Part shown: piece by piece, positions 51,201 to 62,800 of the stretch
Layout of the letters: each line of letters begins with the position of its first letter
Numbering within the stretch: the first letter of the stretch is position 1
From: Chionis minor
Taxonomy: Eukaryota; Chordata; Aves; Charadriiformes; Chionididae
Direction: 5' to 3'
Assembly: GCA_013398295.1 (NCBI GenBank)
Contig: VZSF01007806.1
Location: 62,001-126,000 of the forward strand
DNA length: 64,000 nt
Notes under the pieces: generated by a model
Told to the model about the DNA's origin: nothing
Databases searched by the model: none
Seen by the model: only the letters and a program-made list of their open reading frames with translations
Program-made: the position numbers and the translations under genes

Positions 51201-53586
51201 AAATAGTGGCTATTGTTCTGAGTACCACAGAATTTGGAAAGATCTCACATGAATTTTGCACGACTATGCGTATGTGACAGTTGCAGCACCAATATATTAT
51301 TTTTCTCCACAAAAAAGCCTCACAGAAGCTCATTTATTCTGGGCAACACTTTAGTCTGAAATGTATTTTGGTTTGCTCGTTACTATATCCTAAATAGATA
51401 TCAACTTTGACTATTTAATTAATAGATTCAGGTGCTGTTTCTAGTCTTTCTTAATTAATGGAAACATTGCATTTTGACAAAGAACTCAGTTTAGGCTGTC
51501 AGGGCTCCTAACAAACACACTATAATTACCTAAGTAACGCTAATGCACAAGCACAACAACAGGGGAGGGGAAAAAAAAAAAAAAAAAGGCAACTAAAAAT
51601 TTCGCTGAAATTCCATTTCCTTTACAGCAAGTGAGAAAGTCTGTCTGCATGGAGAAGAGGTGCTACACACAGAAAGAGGCCAATGTCATATCACGCCTGA
51701 CCATTGAAGAGCTCAACTCTGACGCAGAAACACTGGAAAGGTTTTAAATAGTTTTTTTCCATGAATACGCAAATACACAGGAGGTGTTGGATTCTCAATG
51801 TTCTGCGATACACTTGGATCCCTCTCTTCTGTGAGGAAAATTTCTACCATTCCATTCCAAATGTATAAGGAATCTATATGCCCTTTCATTCTCATAAAAC
51901 ATAGGGAGCTCAACACCTTGCTCAAAGAAAGGATCACCTTTTTTTTTTTTTTCCTGAGAAGTCTCAGACCGCAGCAGTAATCACAATTAGGCAACAAGGC
52001 TGTAGCCAGGGCGAAGACTGCCATTTCCACTACATAGAGCTTCAAAGGATCTTTAAACTCTTTGGGACACAGACCACATCTTTCGTTTGGAAAGCAAACA
52101 CCACATTATTGATAGTACTGCAAGATAAACAACAGTATTAGGACGAGTCAGTACACCAGCTTTTATTCCCCATCCAAGATGCGACAGAAAGTTTCTTCTC
52201 TTTACTTCATCCTAGCTCTCTACCAAGGAACTGGCACCTACCGGTGTACAAAAAATGCAGCATTGCAGTAGAAAGGCTCTCAGAGACTAGGTCCCAAGTT
52301 CCCCTATTCCTAGCGGAAGCCCAAAATTATGTGTCTGCTCTCCCTGTAAAATGCATGAAGGAAGTTGCTGCCCTGAGAACAGCAAGGGCAGTGGGGGAGC
52401 AACAAGAACAGCTGGGCTGATTCAGCAATACCCAGCTAGGAGATGTACCGTCAACCCCAGCTTTCCCCCAGTTTATGTCAGGTAGAGATCAACAACTTTA
52501 CGGGAAAGTTCAGGCTGCCAAGACTATACCAACCCTCTCATAAAACAGGCATGAAACAGAAAGGCGAGACTGATCAGCTCCTTTGCCATCAGCCTGATGG
52601 GCAGCATCCTCGCATAGTCTGAGCTGTACATCATTACAGCTTTCCTTGCCTTTTCCCTGGAAGGTATCGTAACCTCCACGCAGCGCTTCCTTGGTGATGC
52701 ACCAGGGCACCCTGGCACAGCCAGTCACCCCACTCTCCTCCTAAAACCGTCTGGATTTTGTGCAGCTTTACAGACAGAAAAAAGAGTCCCTGAGGCTCTC
52801 AGTTCCTTTTTACAGCACTGAATACTCCTTTGGACAAGGGTAAGAACCCGAGACTCCTGCTTCCCAAGATGAATGTCCCATCTACTGAACCGCTCAGTTA
52901 TGCTGCCGATCCCACGCGAGGTTAGACAGCTACAGACGAAAACACAGCAGAAGGACGTACTGTTGTGAAGGACTGTGTCCAAAGCCAGCACTGCTAGACT
53001 GGGCTTTACAAGAGAGACAAGGATATCTTGCTTTTGCTATGACTTGTGTGTAACAGCTCTGAGTGCCCAGCTTCTTATCACTGTCATGTCCGGCACACTC
53101 CTAAATGTGTCCAGACTCAGAGGCATAAGGAAATTTTACAGGTAAATCGTAAGTATCCACTGATTTTAGAAGCATCAAAAAAAATATGTAAGCAAGGGGT
53201 TTGTTTCCTTTTTAACCATTTGTAATTCATATTTCTGCAATTAATAAACCAAAATAGGAAATAGAGATTACTGGTTTTGTGCACCAGCAAATTAAACACT
53301 TCCTAAATCATCCTGATTTTACCTACAGGTGCCTGTGTTGTAGCAATAATCAGTCCCCAACTTAGGTGCTGACTCACTCCTGAAATCCTGACATGATCAC
53401 GCATCAGATGGCAAATTGATTTCATGTAACACATTTAAGACTATCTTCATTAAACACCCAGCAGTTCAGTGTTTCTTTCTCTCATTTTATGTTGGTTAAT
53501 ATCACAGGTAAACAAGAAATTTGGATAACACCTTCTAGTGCCTCTCCATTGACTTCCTTTTAGCTTTACTTGAAAAGATGGTATCG

Positions 53587-53591
53587 ATTAC
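53587..53591. repeat. Left target-site duplication of the LTR at 53592
   Basis: ATTAC, identical to 54125-54129. Confidence 0.85.
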
Positions 53592-53734
53592 TGTCATGGT
53601 TTAGCCATAGACAGCAGCTAGGACACACAGCCGCTCGCGCAGTTCTCCCCCTTCACCCCAGAAGTGTGGGGAGAAGAGGGAGAAAAGGAGGGGAAAAGAA
53701 AGGGAAAAAACCTCATGGGCTGACGTAAAGGCAG

Positions 53735-53740
53735 TTTAAT
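53735..53740 (-). terminator. LTR polyadenylation signal (ATTAAA)
   Basis: TTTAAT on the + strand, so ATTAAA in the LTR's own sense, about 150 bases downstream of its TATA box. Confidence 0.55.
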
Positions 53741-53884
53741 AGAACAGTAACAGAAAAATGAAAACAACAATGGTAAAAGAATATATAAGGTAAAGCAACA
53801 CAACACAAATCACTCTCCCCACCTGGTGAATTGGTTGCTTAGCCTATCCCAATCAGTGATCGTGGATTCTCACCCCCTAGCCAA

Positions 53885-53945
53885 TCCCCATTTATATACT
53901 GAGCATGACATCTATCGTATGGAATACTCCGTTGGCCATTCCGTT
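53885..53945 (-). promoter_or_regulatory. LTR U3 core promoter with TATA box
   Basis: On the minus strand: GGCCAACGGAGTATTCCAT, then CATGCTCAGTATATAAATGG. The GTATTCCAT...CTCAGTATAxAAA layout matches that in the LTR at 6765-7459. Confidence 0.7.
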
Positions 53946-54124
53946 TTTCTGTCTATGCTCCTTATCAGCCTCTATGGGAAGCTGAAAAAAAGTCCTTGAA
54001 TAGTATAAACATCACCTAGCAACAACTAAAACAATATGGATTATTGACATTCCTTTCACATCAAATCTGAAACACCGCAACCACTAGAAAGAAAATTAAC
54101 TCTATCCCAGCTGAAAGTGGAACA

Positions 54125-54129
54125 ATTAC
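54125..54129. repeat. Right target-site duplication of the LTR at 53592
   Basis: ATTAC, identical to 53587-53591. Confidence 0.85.
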
Positions 54130-56170
54130 TTATGGACAGCTACCCACAAGTCAAAGTCCCCTGGCATTAGCCTGAAACACAAGCATAGACAGAGAATCCT
54201 TATTACTAGGGGCTCAGTACCAGAAGGTGGTGGAACTGCCTGAGATACAATGAAATTTTGGGTTCCCTTTTCTTTTTGTTATGTCTTTTGTTCTTTAGCT
54301 GTAATGCTCAAGGTACCAATTGCCTAGTCACCCATTCTTTGTTCAGGCACTGACTACAAACAGACTAATACGCATGCACTACAATGAATATTAACACTGA
54401 TAAAAAAAAGTCATTGAAAGAACAGGACATTTTTAGCCATTTCGGACAATAATTATCTTTCTTTGCCAGTATCTTGGCCATTCCAATGAAGAATTATGTT
54501 CTCATAAGCCAAAGGAACAAGACTGAATGCAACCTTTCTTGGGGTTTTTTAGTATTTGCATAACACGTAGAAGCGGCCTACCATAATTTATGGCTATCAT
54601 AAGTTTAGTATAGGTGAACTCATTACAGTTAACAGCAATACTTTATTCACACCAATTCCCCACAAAATGTAAGCCTCAAATCCAACTATTCTGTAATAGT
54701 CTTCTAAGTAAACAAAACACCATTTAGGATTTGAAAACAATGCATCATTCTGCAAACTGAGGCAGAAAGAAAAAAAAATTAAGCTAGTACAGGACTATGC
54801 AATAGTTTCCTACTGTAATAAGATTAGCACAGGGCAGAAAGCTTTGGCTCTGGCGTGGAAAAGACTTTGTGCTAGCAGAGTTCCCTGTAACTCTTAAGTG
54901 GAATTTTGTCCGTTTCGTTAATGCATCTTCTCAGAGATAAAAGAAGCTACACTGGGAAGAGCTTCCTTATTTCTCTCCAACATTACCTCAACTAAAGCCC
55001 ATTCTGATTTCAGCCCTTGTCAGGTACAACTCGTGCACCCTGAACTGAGCTACCTGTAATGTGTTGTTAAACCACAGCACAAAGTTTTGATAAGTGGTCC
55101 TGCCCTTTTAATTGTGCTCAGCAGGGACAATACGGTCAGGTGTTTTTCCCGGGCTTGCTGAATTCAAGCTATATTTGGAGACCAACTGTTCTCTATCTTG
55201 TTTCCTCCAATTACGTGTGTGTACAGGGGTGAAGGTGGAAATTAAGAGGAAACAGGATAATGAGACTTTCTTTGAGTAAGATTGCCCTTTAAAAAGGTTG
55301 AAAAAAGGTATTGGATGTGATGTACATAATTTTAATCACAAAGGTTCAGTAACAATAGAATAAGGGGGGAGAAGATTAGAGTACACACAGAAGGGAACCA
55401 AAAGCCAAGGCTCCCTGTGAAAGTTACAGGAAAGACCAGAACATTTATGTCTAAATCACATCGTGCACAGCTGAAGTCTTGGAAGAAAACTAATGGAAAC
55501 TGGACGGGTTTTACTGCTTGTAGAATCAAGCTTGAAAAAAAAATAAAATAAAATAAAATACACACACCTATCTGTGCTTCTGCTGAACTTTGCCCCAACG
55601 ACCTGTAGTTAAAAAAAAGAGCCTCAAGTGGAAAGCATCACCGCGAAAGAAACACTGCCAAGACAAGTGGCGCGCTTACCGCTTTACTCCCAAACATGCT
55701 TGCACATATCAGCAATTCACTGATGGCAAACATGTGATCTTGGACTCCAGCCTATTTCCCTTAGAGAGGGAAAGGCCACAAAGTTTATTTGGGACTTGAA
55801 ATTAATAAGTTTGAAATGAATAAGTTTGATAACACGATGAGCTAATGAGATTATTATTGCTTTGAAGTAGGTGTAGCAAGATTACTGCCAACTCTGACAC
55901 TTCCCTATCTCATTCCACACCTGCTCTCTGCCTCAGCAAGGAGGCAAGATGAAGATTCAAAGAGGGAAAAATATTGGAGGGGAAGAATATGTAAGTGAGG
56001 CATCAAATAGGTAACATTCAGTCTCAACACAAAAGTTCCCTTCGAGTACGGCGTATTAAAAGCAATAAGGGGATAATCAATATGCTCATCAATTGAGGCG
56101 CCTACACATTAGGTTATCAGCTTATTAAATCCATCAGCATCATCTGCACAGAACCCAGGCACAACAGCAT
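54130..56170. other. Non-coding tract upstream of the CpG island
   Basis: No recognisable gene or transposon. An AAAAT microsatellite is at 55,536-55,560. Short frames only. Confidence 0.55.
55536..55560. repeat. (AAAAT)n microsatellite
   Basis: About five units of AAAAT following an A-run. Confidence 0.85.
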
Positions 56171-56262
56171 CCTAATTTGGTCGCCGCTCGCAGATCAATA
56201 GGGTTTGCTCTTCTCCATTTTGCACTCGTGCTCCCAGGTACAGCCTGGCTCTTCGGAAGGGG

Positions 56263-56283
56263 NNNGGGGGGGGGGGGGGGGGG
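56263..56283. other. Short gap (NNN) followed by a G18 run
   Basis: NNN at 56263-56265 and then 18 G. The true length of the G-run is uncertain, because homopolymers of this kind often end or bridge contigs. Confidence 0.85.
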
Positions 56284-56458
56284 TTCCTTCTATTTTTTTG
56301 TTTGTTTTTCTTTTCTTTTCAACCGCTCTCCCACTTTTCGCCCATCCTCCCTACCCCCCCCAGGCTCGGCGGCGAGCCCGGCCGCCACCCCCCCAGCAGC
56401 GAGCCGCCAGCCTGCGCCTCCTCCGCTCCGCACCCCGCCGGGAGGGCGTCCATCTCAC

Positions 56459-56578
56459 CGGGGAGGGGAGGACGCGTTTCAGCCGGGGCCCGGCCGCGCC
56501 GGCGGGACCATTGTGCCCTTCCCCGCTCCGCCGCCATCACACACACACACCCCCCGCCAACCCCCCGCCGCCGGACCC
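56459..56578 (-). other. Possible partial first exon, minus strand
   Basis: This is the sequence between the gap and the minus-strand donor. In the minus sense it holds two ATGs. One (ATGGCGGCGGAGCGG, + position about 56,534) opens a frame MAAERGRAQWSRRRGRAP that continues to the donor. The other (about 56,513) opens a ten-codon frame ending in TGA, like an upstream ORF. It could be 5' UTR or the N-terminus of a basic, Arg/Ala-rich protein. The exon start lies in the gap. No family recognised. Confidence 0.3.
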
Positions 56579-57460
56579 NNNNNNNNNNNNNNNNNNNNNN
56601 NNNNNNNNNNNNNNNNNNNNNNNNNNNNNNNNNNNNNNNNNNNNNNNNNNNNNNNNNNNNNNNNNNNNNNNNNNNNNNNNNNNNNNNNNNNNNNNNNNNN
56701 NNNNNNNNNNNNNNNNNNNNNNNNNNNNNNNNNNNNNNNNNNNNNNNNNNNNNNNNNNNNNNNNNNNNNNNNNNNNNNNNNNNNNNNNNNNNNNNNNNNN
56801 NNNNNNNNNNNNNNNNNNNNNNNNNNNNNNNNNNNNNNNNNNNNNNNNNNNNNNNNNNNNNNNNNNNNNNNNNNNNNNNNNNNNNNNNNNNNNNNNNNNN
56901 NNNNNNNNNNNNNNNNNNNNNNNNNNNNNNNNNNNNNNNNNNNNNNNNNNNNNNNNNNNNNNNNNNNNNNNNNNNNNNNNNNNNNNNNNNNNNNNNNNNN
57001 NNNNNNNNNNNNNNNNNNNNNNNNNNNNNNNNNNNNNNNNNNNNNNNNNNNNNNNNNNNNNNNNNNNNNNNNNNNNNNNNNNNNNNNNNNNNNNNNNNNN
57101 NNNNNNNNNNNNNNNNNNNNNNNNNNNNNNNNNNNNNNNNNNNNNNNNNNNNNNNNNNNNNNNNNNNNNNNNNNNNNNNNNNNNNNNNNNNNNNNNNNNN
57201 NNNNNNNNNNNNNNNNNNNNNNNNNNNNNNNNNNNNNNNNNNNNNNNNNNNNNNNNNNNNNNNNNNNNNNNNNNNNNNNNNNNNNNNNNNNNNNNNNNNN
57301 NNNNNNNNNNNNNNNNNNNNNNNNNNNNNNNNNNNNNNNNNNNNNNNNNNNNNNNNNNNNNNNNNNNNNNNNNNNNNNNNNNNNNNNNNNNNNNNNNNNN
57401 NNNNNNNNNNNNNNNNNNNNNNNNNNNNNNNNNNNNNNNNNNNNNNNNNNNNNNNNNNNN
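56579..57460. other. Assembly gap, 882 N
   Basis: The gap sits in the middle of the CpG island, as is common for GC-rich bird promoters in short-read assemblies. The long translated frames spanning it are only read-through of N and are not genes. Confidence 0.98.
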
Positions 57461-57475
57461 GGCCGCCGGGAAGGG
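57461..57475 (+). other. Possible end of a first exon, plus strand
   Basis: Fifteen bases, GGCCGCCGGGAAGGG, between the gap and a GTAAGC donor. The rest of the exon, if real, is in the gap. Confidence 0.3.
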
Positions 57476-57805
57476 GTAAGCGAAGCCCTGGGGTGGGCGC
57501 AGAGGGGCCGGGGGGTCCGTGTGGAAGAACAGCGAGGGTGGCACGGCGAGGAAACGGGAATTCTCAGTAACGCAGGAAACGGGTACATAGCGCTATTGAT
57601 AAATACAAAGCGACAATCCCGGGTCTGAATGGTGAAAAAAGGGGTAAAGCGGGGCTCTTGGCTGGGGAGGCGGGGTGTGATGCTCTGGACCGCCCGCCGA
57701 GGACGGGACTTGGCAGAAGCCCTTCGTGACAGGAGCAGGATCTCACCTGGGTTATCTCATTTCCAACATGTGGAATGCCCTGGAGTGACAGTGTCTTTGT
57801 GTTGC

Positions 57806-57920
57806 TCCAGGTTGGAGCAACCTGGTCTAGCGGGCGGTGTCCCTGCCTGTGGCAGGGCAGGGGTTGGAACCAGATGGTCTTCAAGGTCCCTTCCAAGGCA
57901 AACCATTCTATGATTCTACA
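57806..57920 (+). mobile_element. Short CR1 3' stub
   Basis: Only the last 115 bases of a CR1: GCAACCTGGTCTAGCGGG, GGTTGGAACCAGATGGTC, AAGGTCCCTTCC and the terminal TTCTATGATTCTACA. Strong 5' truncation. It lies within 350 bases of the proposed plus-strand donor, so it would be in the first intron. Confidence 0.9.
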
Positions 57921-59185
57921 GGTACCCTAAAGAAGCAGATCGTAGCATCAGAGCATATCGAAGGGAATACACGAGTTGGGTCAGTTTTTCAGAGTAAGTC
58001 TTGAAAGATGACGTTTTTGTGTGGAATCTCACTCGTTCTGCTCAGGGTGTGACAGGCCTGCCCGCGGAGGGCTGTAGCAGCTGCCTTTGTCCGGCCAGAG
58101 AAATTCAACTCGGTGAGGCTTTCATGGGTGAGAATGAGTAGCAGTAGGGAGGTCATCCTCGCCTTTCTTGGGTGCAGCATGAGGAAGCAGCTTGGAAGTT
58201 ACAGATCTTTTATATAAAGCCTTTAAAATTGGAGCAACGTTCTCAAATAGCAATATCTAGTGTTAGCCTTCAAACACCTTACTGACGCTGCTGAATAATT
58301 GGTTTTACTTTCCCAGATGATGAGAGCTTGCAGCTCTGAAAACTTTTTGTTCAAGATTGCATATGTGCATTACCTCTGAAAATCAGTTCCTTGCGTTTGA
58401 TTCCAGAATACGGATTTTGAGGAGACTAGTGTTAGGCAGTAACGTGGAAAGCCAGTGGTCACAGTGCTCTCTGGATCATCACAGTACAGCAAATGCTACC
58501 CTCAGCAGTTATGAGATACTTGTTTTAAAAAAAAAATATATAAGTGTTTTTAAGAGTTATTTACATTCCAAATGTTCCCCTCTTTTGCCTGCAGTATAGG
58601 CCATTCAGAACATCATAACTTGACCTACTTTAGAAAAGTACACACAAGTAATAGCTAAATATTTATGTTCTGTGTTTACCTGAAGTGCCATTAAATCCTT
58701 TAATTGCTGTGCTTTTACTATCATTGCAGAACTCGCTACTGGTTTCCAGTTTTATGAGAGTTCTAGTGAGAGGCAGAGATTCTGCCCTTACATCAGGTGC
58801 ATATGCAGCTTTTTCTTCCACTTCTGTCTCCTCCAGCACAGCCTCTTACCAGCAGTTCTGATCTGACTTATCTAATGCTGCTCGACCCATGCCGGCTTGG
58901 CCAATCACAAAATTTTTGGCCAGTCTCCTAACGCTGGTGTAGCTTTATAGTAGGCTGCCGTAAATTACAGCAGCCTCTGTGGCTTCCTGGAGAGCATCGC
59001 AGGTGATTTCAGTCCCTCGCGTAGCTCAGAACTGAGGCAGGACAAAGGCAATTTAGCAGGGTCCCCGTGCTGAGCCTTCTGTTTGTCTCATTTTCCACAT
59101 TGCAGCTTATTTTTCTGCAAGTTCTGTGTTTGCAGAAGGATGCAAATAGAGTACAGCTTCCATTTTTTCTCTGTGTGCGCTTTTA
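57921..59185. other. Non-coding tract, no gene recognised
   Basis: Short frames only; presumably the first intron of a plus-strand gene or intergenic DNA. Confidence 0.5.
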
Positions 59186-59895
59186 TCACAGAATCATAGG
59201 ATGGTTAGGAGTTGGAAGGGACCTTAAAGGTCATTTAATTTCTGAGCCCCCTGCCATGGGCAGGGACACCTCCCCCTAGACCAGGTTGTTAAAAGTCCCA
59301 TTCAACCTGACCTTGAACACCTCCAGGGATGGGGCCTCCACAGCTTCCCTGGGCAACCTGTTCCCGTGCCTCACCACCCTCACAGTAAAGAATTTCTTCC
59401 TAATACCTAATCTAAATCTACCCTCTTCCAGTTTGAAACCATTACCTCATGTCGTATCACCACATGCCCTTGAAGAGAGTCCCTCCCCACCTTCCCTGTA
59501 GGTCCCCTTTAAGTCCTGGCAGGCTGTTATAAGGTCACCTTGGAGCCTTCTCTTCTCCAGGCTGAACAACCCTAACTCTCTCAACATGTCTTCACAGGAG
59601 AGTTGCTCCAGCCCTCTGATCACCTTCATGGCCCTCCTCTGGACCGGCTCCAACAGGTCCATGTCCTCCTTATGTTGGGGACTCCAGAGCTGGATGCAGT
59701 ACTCCAGGTGGGGTCTCACCAGAGCGGAGTAGTGGGGCAGAATCACCTCCCTCAACCTGCTGGCCACGCTTCTTTTGGTGCAGCCCAGGATGCAGTTGGC
59801 CTTCTGGGCCTCAAGTGCCCATTGCTGGGTCATGTCCAGCTTCTCATGCACCAACACCCCCAAGACCTTTTCCTCAGGGATGCTCTCAATCCATA
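59186..59895 (-). mobile_element. 5'-truncated CR1 LINE
   Basis: On the + strand it begins TCACAGAATCATAGGATGG, the complement of the CR1 3' terminus, and ends at about 59,895 in the coding part, at the sequence GGGATGCTCTCAATCCAT. It holds the complete 3' UTR and the C-terminal part of ORF2. Sequence close to the copy at 16,403-17,542 but broken off some 150 bases after the equivalent point. Confidence 0.93.
59447..59863 (-). pseudogene. CR1 ORF2 C-terminal fragment, open for 138 codons
   Basis: It is uninterrupted from the truncation region through [39 protein letters not shown] and LLEPVQRRAMKVIRGLEQL. This is the region downstream of the RT active site (thumb and beyond). The catalytic FADD box and everything N-terminal to it are absent, so it cannot encode an active transcriptase. 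The apparent start Met is just an internal residue in the normal GVLV segment. Confidence 0.88.
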
Positions 59896-62800
59896 GTATA
59901 CTTTAGTATACCTTACGAGTCTGTTTCCAAATAAGAAATAGCTCATTCAAGGAAATGACCTAATAGAAGTAGCTTATGACAGTTTGATTGCAGAAACAGC
60001 ATATGACGTAATTTCTTCAGTGAGAAGACTTTTCAGATTGTATCACTAACAGGAAGACAGCTAACCTTGCCTGACCCGTTTCTGGTCCACCTGAATTTTA
60101 ACTACAGCAAAGTTTAAATTTCCTATTCTTTTAATATAGTGGCAGTCCTACTTCGCAGTGCTTACGTGCTCACAGTGTCCGCTGAGAGTGTTGTGCATGT
60201 AATAGTCAAATGATCAAAACTGAAATCTGAAAGGATGGTGCATTCATGGGATATTTTAGCATGAGACAGGTACAGAACAAAAAGAGAAAGAAAAGAAAAT
60301 ACATTTAAAGTTTGGGAATAAAAATGATGAATAGAGAAACTGCATGAAGAAAAAAAAAAATCCCAAAAGATAGCGCCTATGAAGTTTACCACGAAATTAA
60401 TTTCCACCTTCCTTCTCAGCTGTGCTCTGACATCTTATTGGCAAACAGCATCTTCTCTTTCTCAGCTGGTAAGAGAGCTCTGTGAAGTGCTGACCATTAC
60501 CTCTGGAGTGAAACTGAGAGCAACCATCCTGATATTCATCCATGATCATCCCCAGGTTGAAAATGAGCATTTCTGCAGGAGCAAGGTTGGTTATGCGCAT
60601 GAAGCAAGGTTTCAAATGCAGCACTACTAGCCTTTTCTATTGAGCAAAATGCACTTAACATATCAAAGTGGTTAAAATCTACTTAAAAGCATCAGGAAAG
60701 CAGCTGTTTTCGATCGCCCCAAGAGGTGTGCAGGGTCTACTGGAAAGAAAGTCTCTTACATTGACCTTCATTTGTCTTGTCAATTTTTCTGAAAGCGTGA
60801 ATACAGTTAGTAGAAGCAGATTTTCTCTCCACCTGAAGAGACTTCTTTTTCAACAGTTAATGGGGGTTCGGTTGTCATAGTTTTTGAAATGTACCCCTTC
60901 TGTACTCATTGCACCTGCTATATAGCGACCCCTCCCAAAATCTCATCCTGGTTTCTCAAACTGTTAGTTAGAAACCACTGGAGGACATTTCCATGTTAGT
61001 TTTCAATACTGAGCCATGAGTTGTGTTCAACGCTTCGGTCCAAAGGCAGCTCCTTGTTACCACAGTGAAGCCCTGGTTGACTTCTGGCATGAGCAGAAGC
61101 CAGGCAACCATCCGTGGTTTTGTACAGAAAGTGCCGCACGAGCCACGGTACGTCAGCTGCTGAAAGGTCAAGGAGACTTGAAGCTGATGCTGAATCGGGT
61201 CTCATCTGTAATTGAAAATTCGGGGGCGCTCCGGCAGGCGCACGTACACAGCACTGGTCAGGCAAGTTAAAGCACGACCTAGCAACAACACTGTCGTTTT
61301 CTCGTGTTGATGTATCCAATCCTAAACTTAAGCTCTAATTAATTTGAGGTCTTAACCAGAAACACGTGCTGACACAATGCATTAATGTGCACGTGATACA
61401 AAAGATACAGAAAGCCAGAATTCATCTCCTGAAGAGGTTAATGCTTTAAATCCAACCTAGCTGAATATCCTCTTAGCTTACCAAATGTTCAACATTGCCT
61501 TTATAATCACGTCTACAGTATTCTCTGCTTTGTTGTGTTCTCCGTAGTGTTGCACAGTTGATTTTCATTGACAAATGAACAGAAACCCAGCTTTCTAACA
61601 ATTACTTGAAAATTAATTACCGCTGGTGCTGAAATTTCTCAACTTGAAAAACATGCTTTTTTTTTCCTTTGGGAAAGTGTAGTCAGCTTTCATTTGGTCA
61701 CTTTCGAGTTATACGGGTATTAAAAAAAGTCATATTGCCATAATTACGAATATTTCCAGTATGTTAGAAGAAATATGACAAGAAATAAAGAAGCCACAAG
61801 CTAAAAACACATGCTGATATGGAGCGCCTATAAGGGGACTGCTTTTCAGAAGCTGTTGAGTTTGTACAAACAGTTCCCTTCCAGATGTCTCAATTACAGC
61901 TCGATTTTTTTTCTTCCTTCTTTCAGTTCTAGTGTTGGTCTCCATTAGAAATGATCTGAGAAAGTCTGATAGGCAGGGTTGCATCTGAGAGTGGGATGCA
62001 GGAATTCCTGTTTTAGGAATGCCAAATCATTTTAGCCAAAGCTGGCATCCCTAGATTTTAATCTCCATGTGCATAGTTGAAAAAACTTCAGGCAGCTAAG
62101 CCAAATTTAAGCAGAAAATTTAGGCACCATTGTGAGTCGGGAGGCATGGAAGGTGGCTTAAATTCCTTTCGTGCACTTTAGATGCCTAAGTGCTTAACTG
62201 CCATTGTGGTCAGAGATGGACTTTATATCATACTAAATCCAAGTATAATTTAATTTGGATTTTCCCAATGCCTTGTACATTTTTTAAATAAAAACTTAAT
62301 GAAACTGCATACTGCCAACAACAGATAAGTATGTGCGTATGCTTTATGCATACATATCTTTCAAAAGGCTTATGAAGTTTAAATAAATAAAACCAAATGC
62401 AAGATTATACTGTTTTATTGGGCAGAATTAAGGAAAACAGATTTCCATCTTTTACACTGGAAAATTAATTCTACTTCTTTACAGAAGAGTCTTCCAGTAC
62501 AAAAATCACATGATGCTGGGAAATAGGTCACGCTGCTCGGTAAAGAACAAAACCTCGCACAATACAAATACACAATACACATTTTGCTGTAACTACAGAT
62601 CCCTATACTTTCTCTTGAAATTGCATTCATTATCTTCGGATGCCCTGAGGTGAATTTTAGCTCTCTTCTTCTCACAAGGCACTCGGAGCTGAACCAAACA
62701 CTCTTGACTTATACTGAAATCGCGTATTTTCCTCCCTGTAATCTAAGGGCTGTATCTTGTGCATCTTCTTAAGGAAAAAGTCCTCATTAATGTTAGTGGG

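Larger units (their letters stand above)
46031..53586. other. Non-coding tract with simple repeats and hairpins
   Basis: No recognisable gene. A purine-rich A/G tract lies at about 46,857-46,897, an A18 run at about 51,570-51,587 and a T run at about 51,940-51,951. Two short hairpins are listed separately. GATGCATGCATC at 49922-49933 is a 12-base palindrome. Confidence 0.55.
53592..54124 (-). mobile_element. Solo LTR of an avian endogenous retrovirus
   Basis: On the minus strand the element begins TGTTCCACTTTCAGCTGGG and ends AAACCATGACA, and it is flanked by a perfect 5-base duplication, ATTAC. A TATA box (TATATAAAT on the minus strand, + positions about 53,889-53,897) and an ATTAAA signal (+ 53,735-53,740) are in the right order. 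GGGATAGAGTTAATTTTC near the 5' end and AACCATGACA at the 3' end are marks of a common bird LTR family as I remember it. No internal region is present. The pyrimidine-rich U5 segment appears on the + strand as a GGGAGAAGAGGGAG-type purine tract. Confidence 0.9.
56340..57720. promoter_or_regulatory. CpG island, probable promoter, interrupted by an assembly gap
   Basis: By hand I count about 28 CpG in the roughly 238 bases 56,341-56,578. The right side (57,461-57,720) stays CpG-rich, while both outer flanks are ordinary AT-rich DNA. On the minus strand, TCCCCG|GTGAGATGG is a good splice donor, with the intron starting at 56,458. On the plus strand, GAAGGG|GTAAGCG is a good donor, with GT at 57,476-57,477. 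Opposed donors either side of the gap fit a bidirectional promoter or two alternative directions for one promoter. A plus-strand acceptor (long pyrimidine tract ending CCCCCCCAG at about 56,363) is an alternative feature. The gene or genes cannot be named because the coding start is absent or in the gap. Confidence 0.7.

Noticed and set aside
54576..54593. GCCTACCATAATTTATGG resembles part of the U3 repeat at 40349-40366 (about 16 of 18)
   Set aside because: The similarity does not extend to either side, so it is probably coincidence.
56177..57628. Several 335-483 residue frames across 56.2-57.6 kb on both strands
   Set aside because: They consist mostly of untranslated N from the 882-base gap; only the ends are real sequence.
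61016..61270. 84-codon + frame with a HPWFC...RQLLKGQGD stretch that faintly recalls an SH2 domain start
   Set aside because: The key FLVR-type arginine motif is absent, no splice sites frame it, and a longer minus-strand frame overlaps. The resemblance is too short to call.
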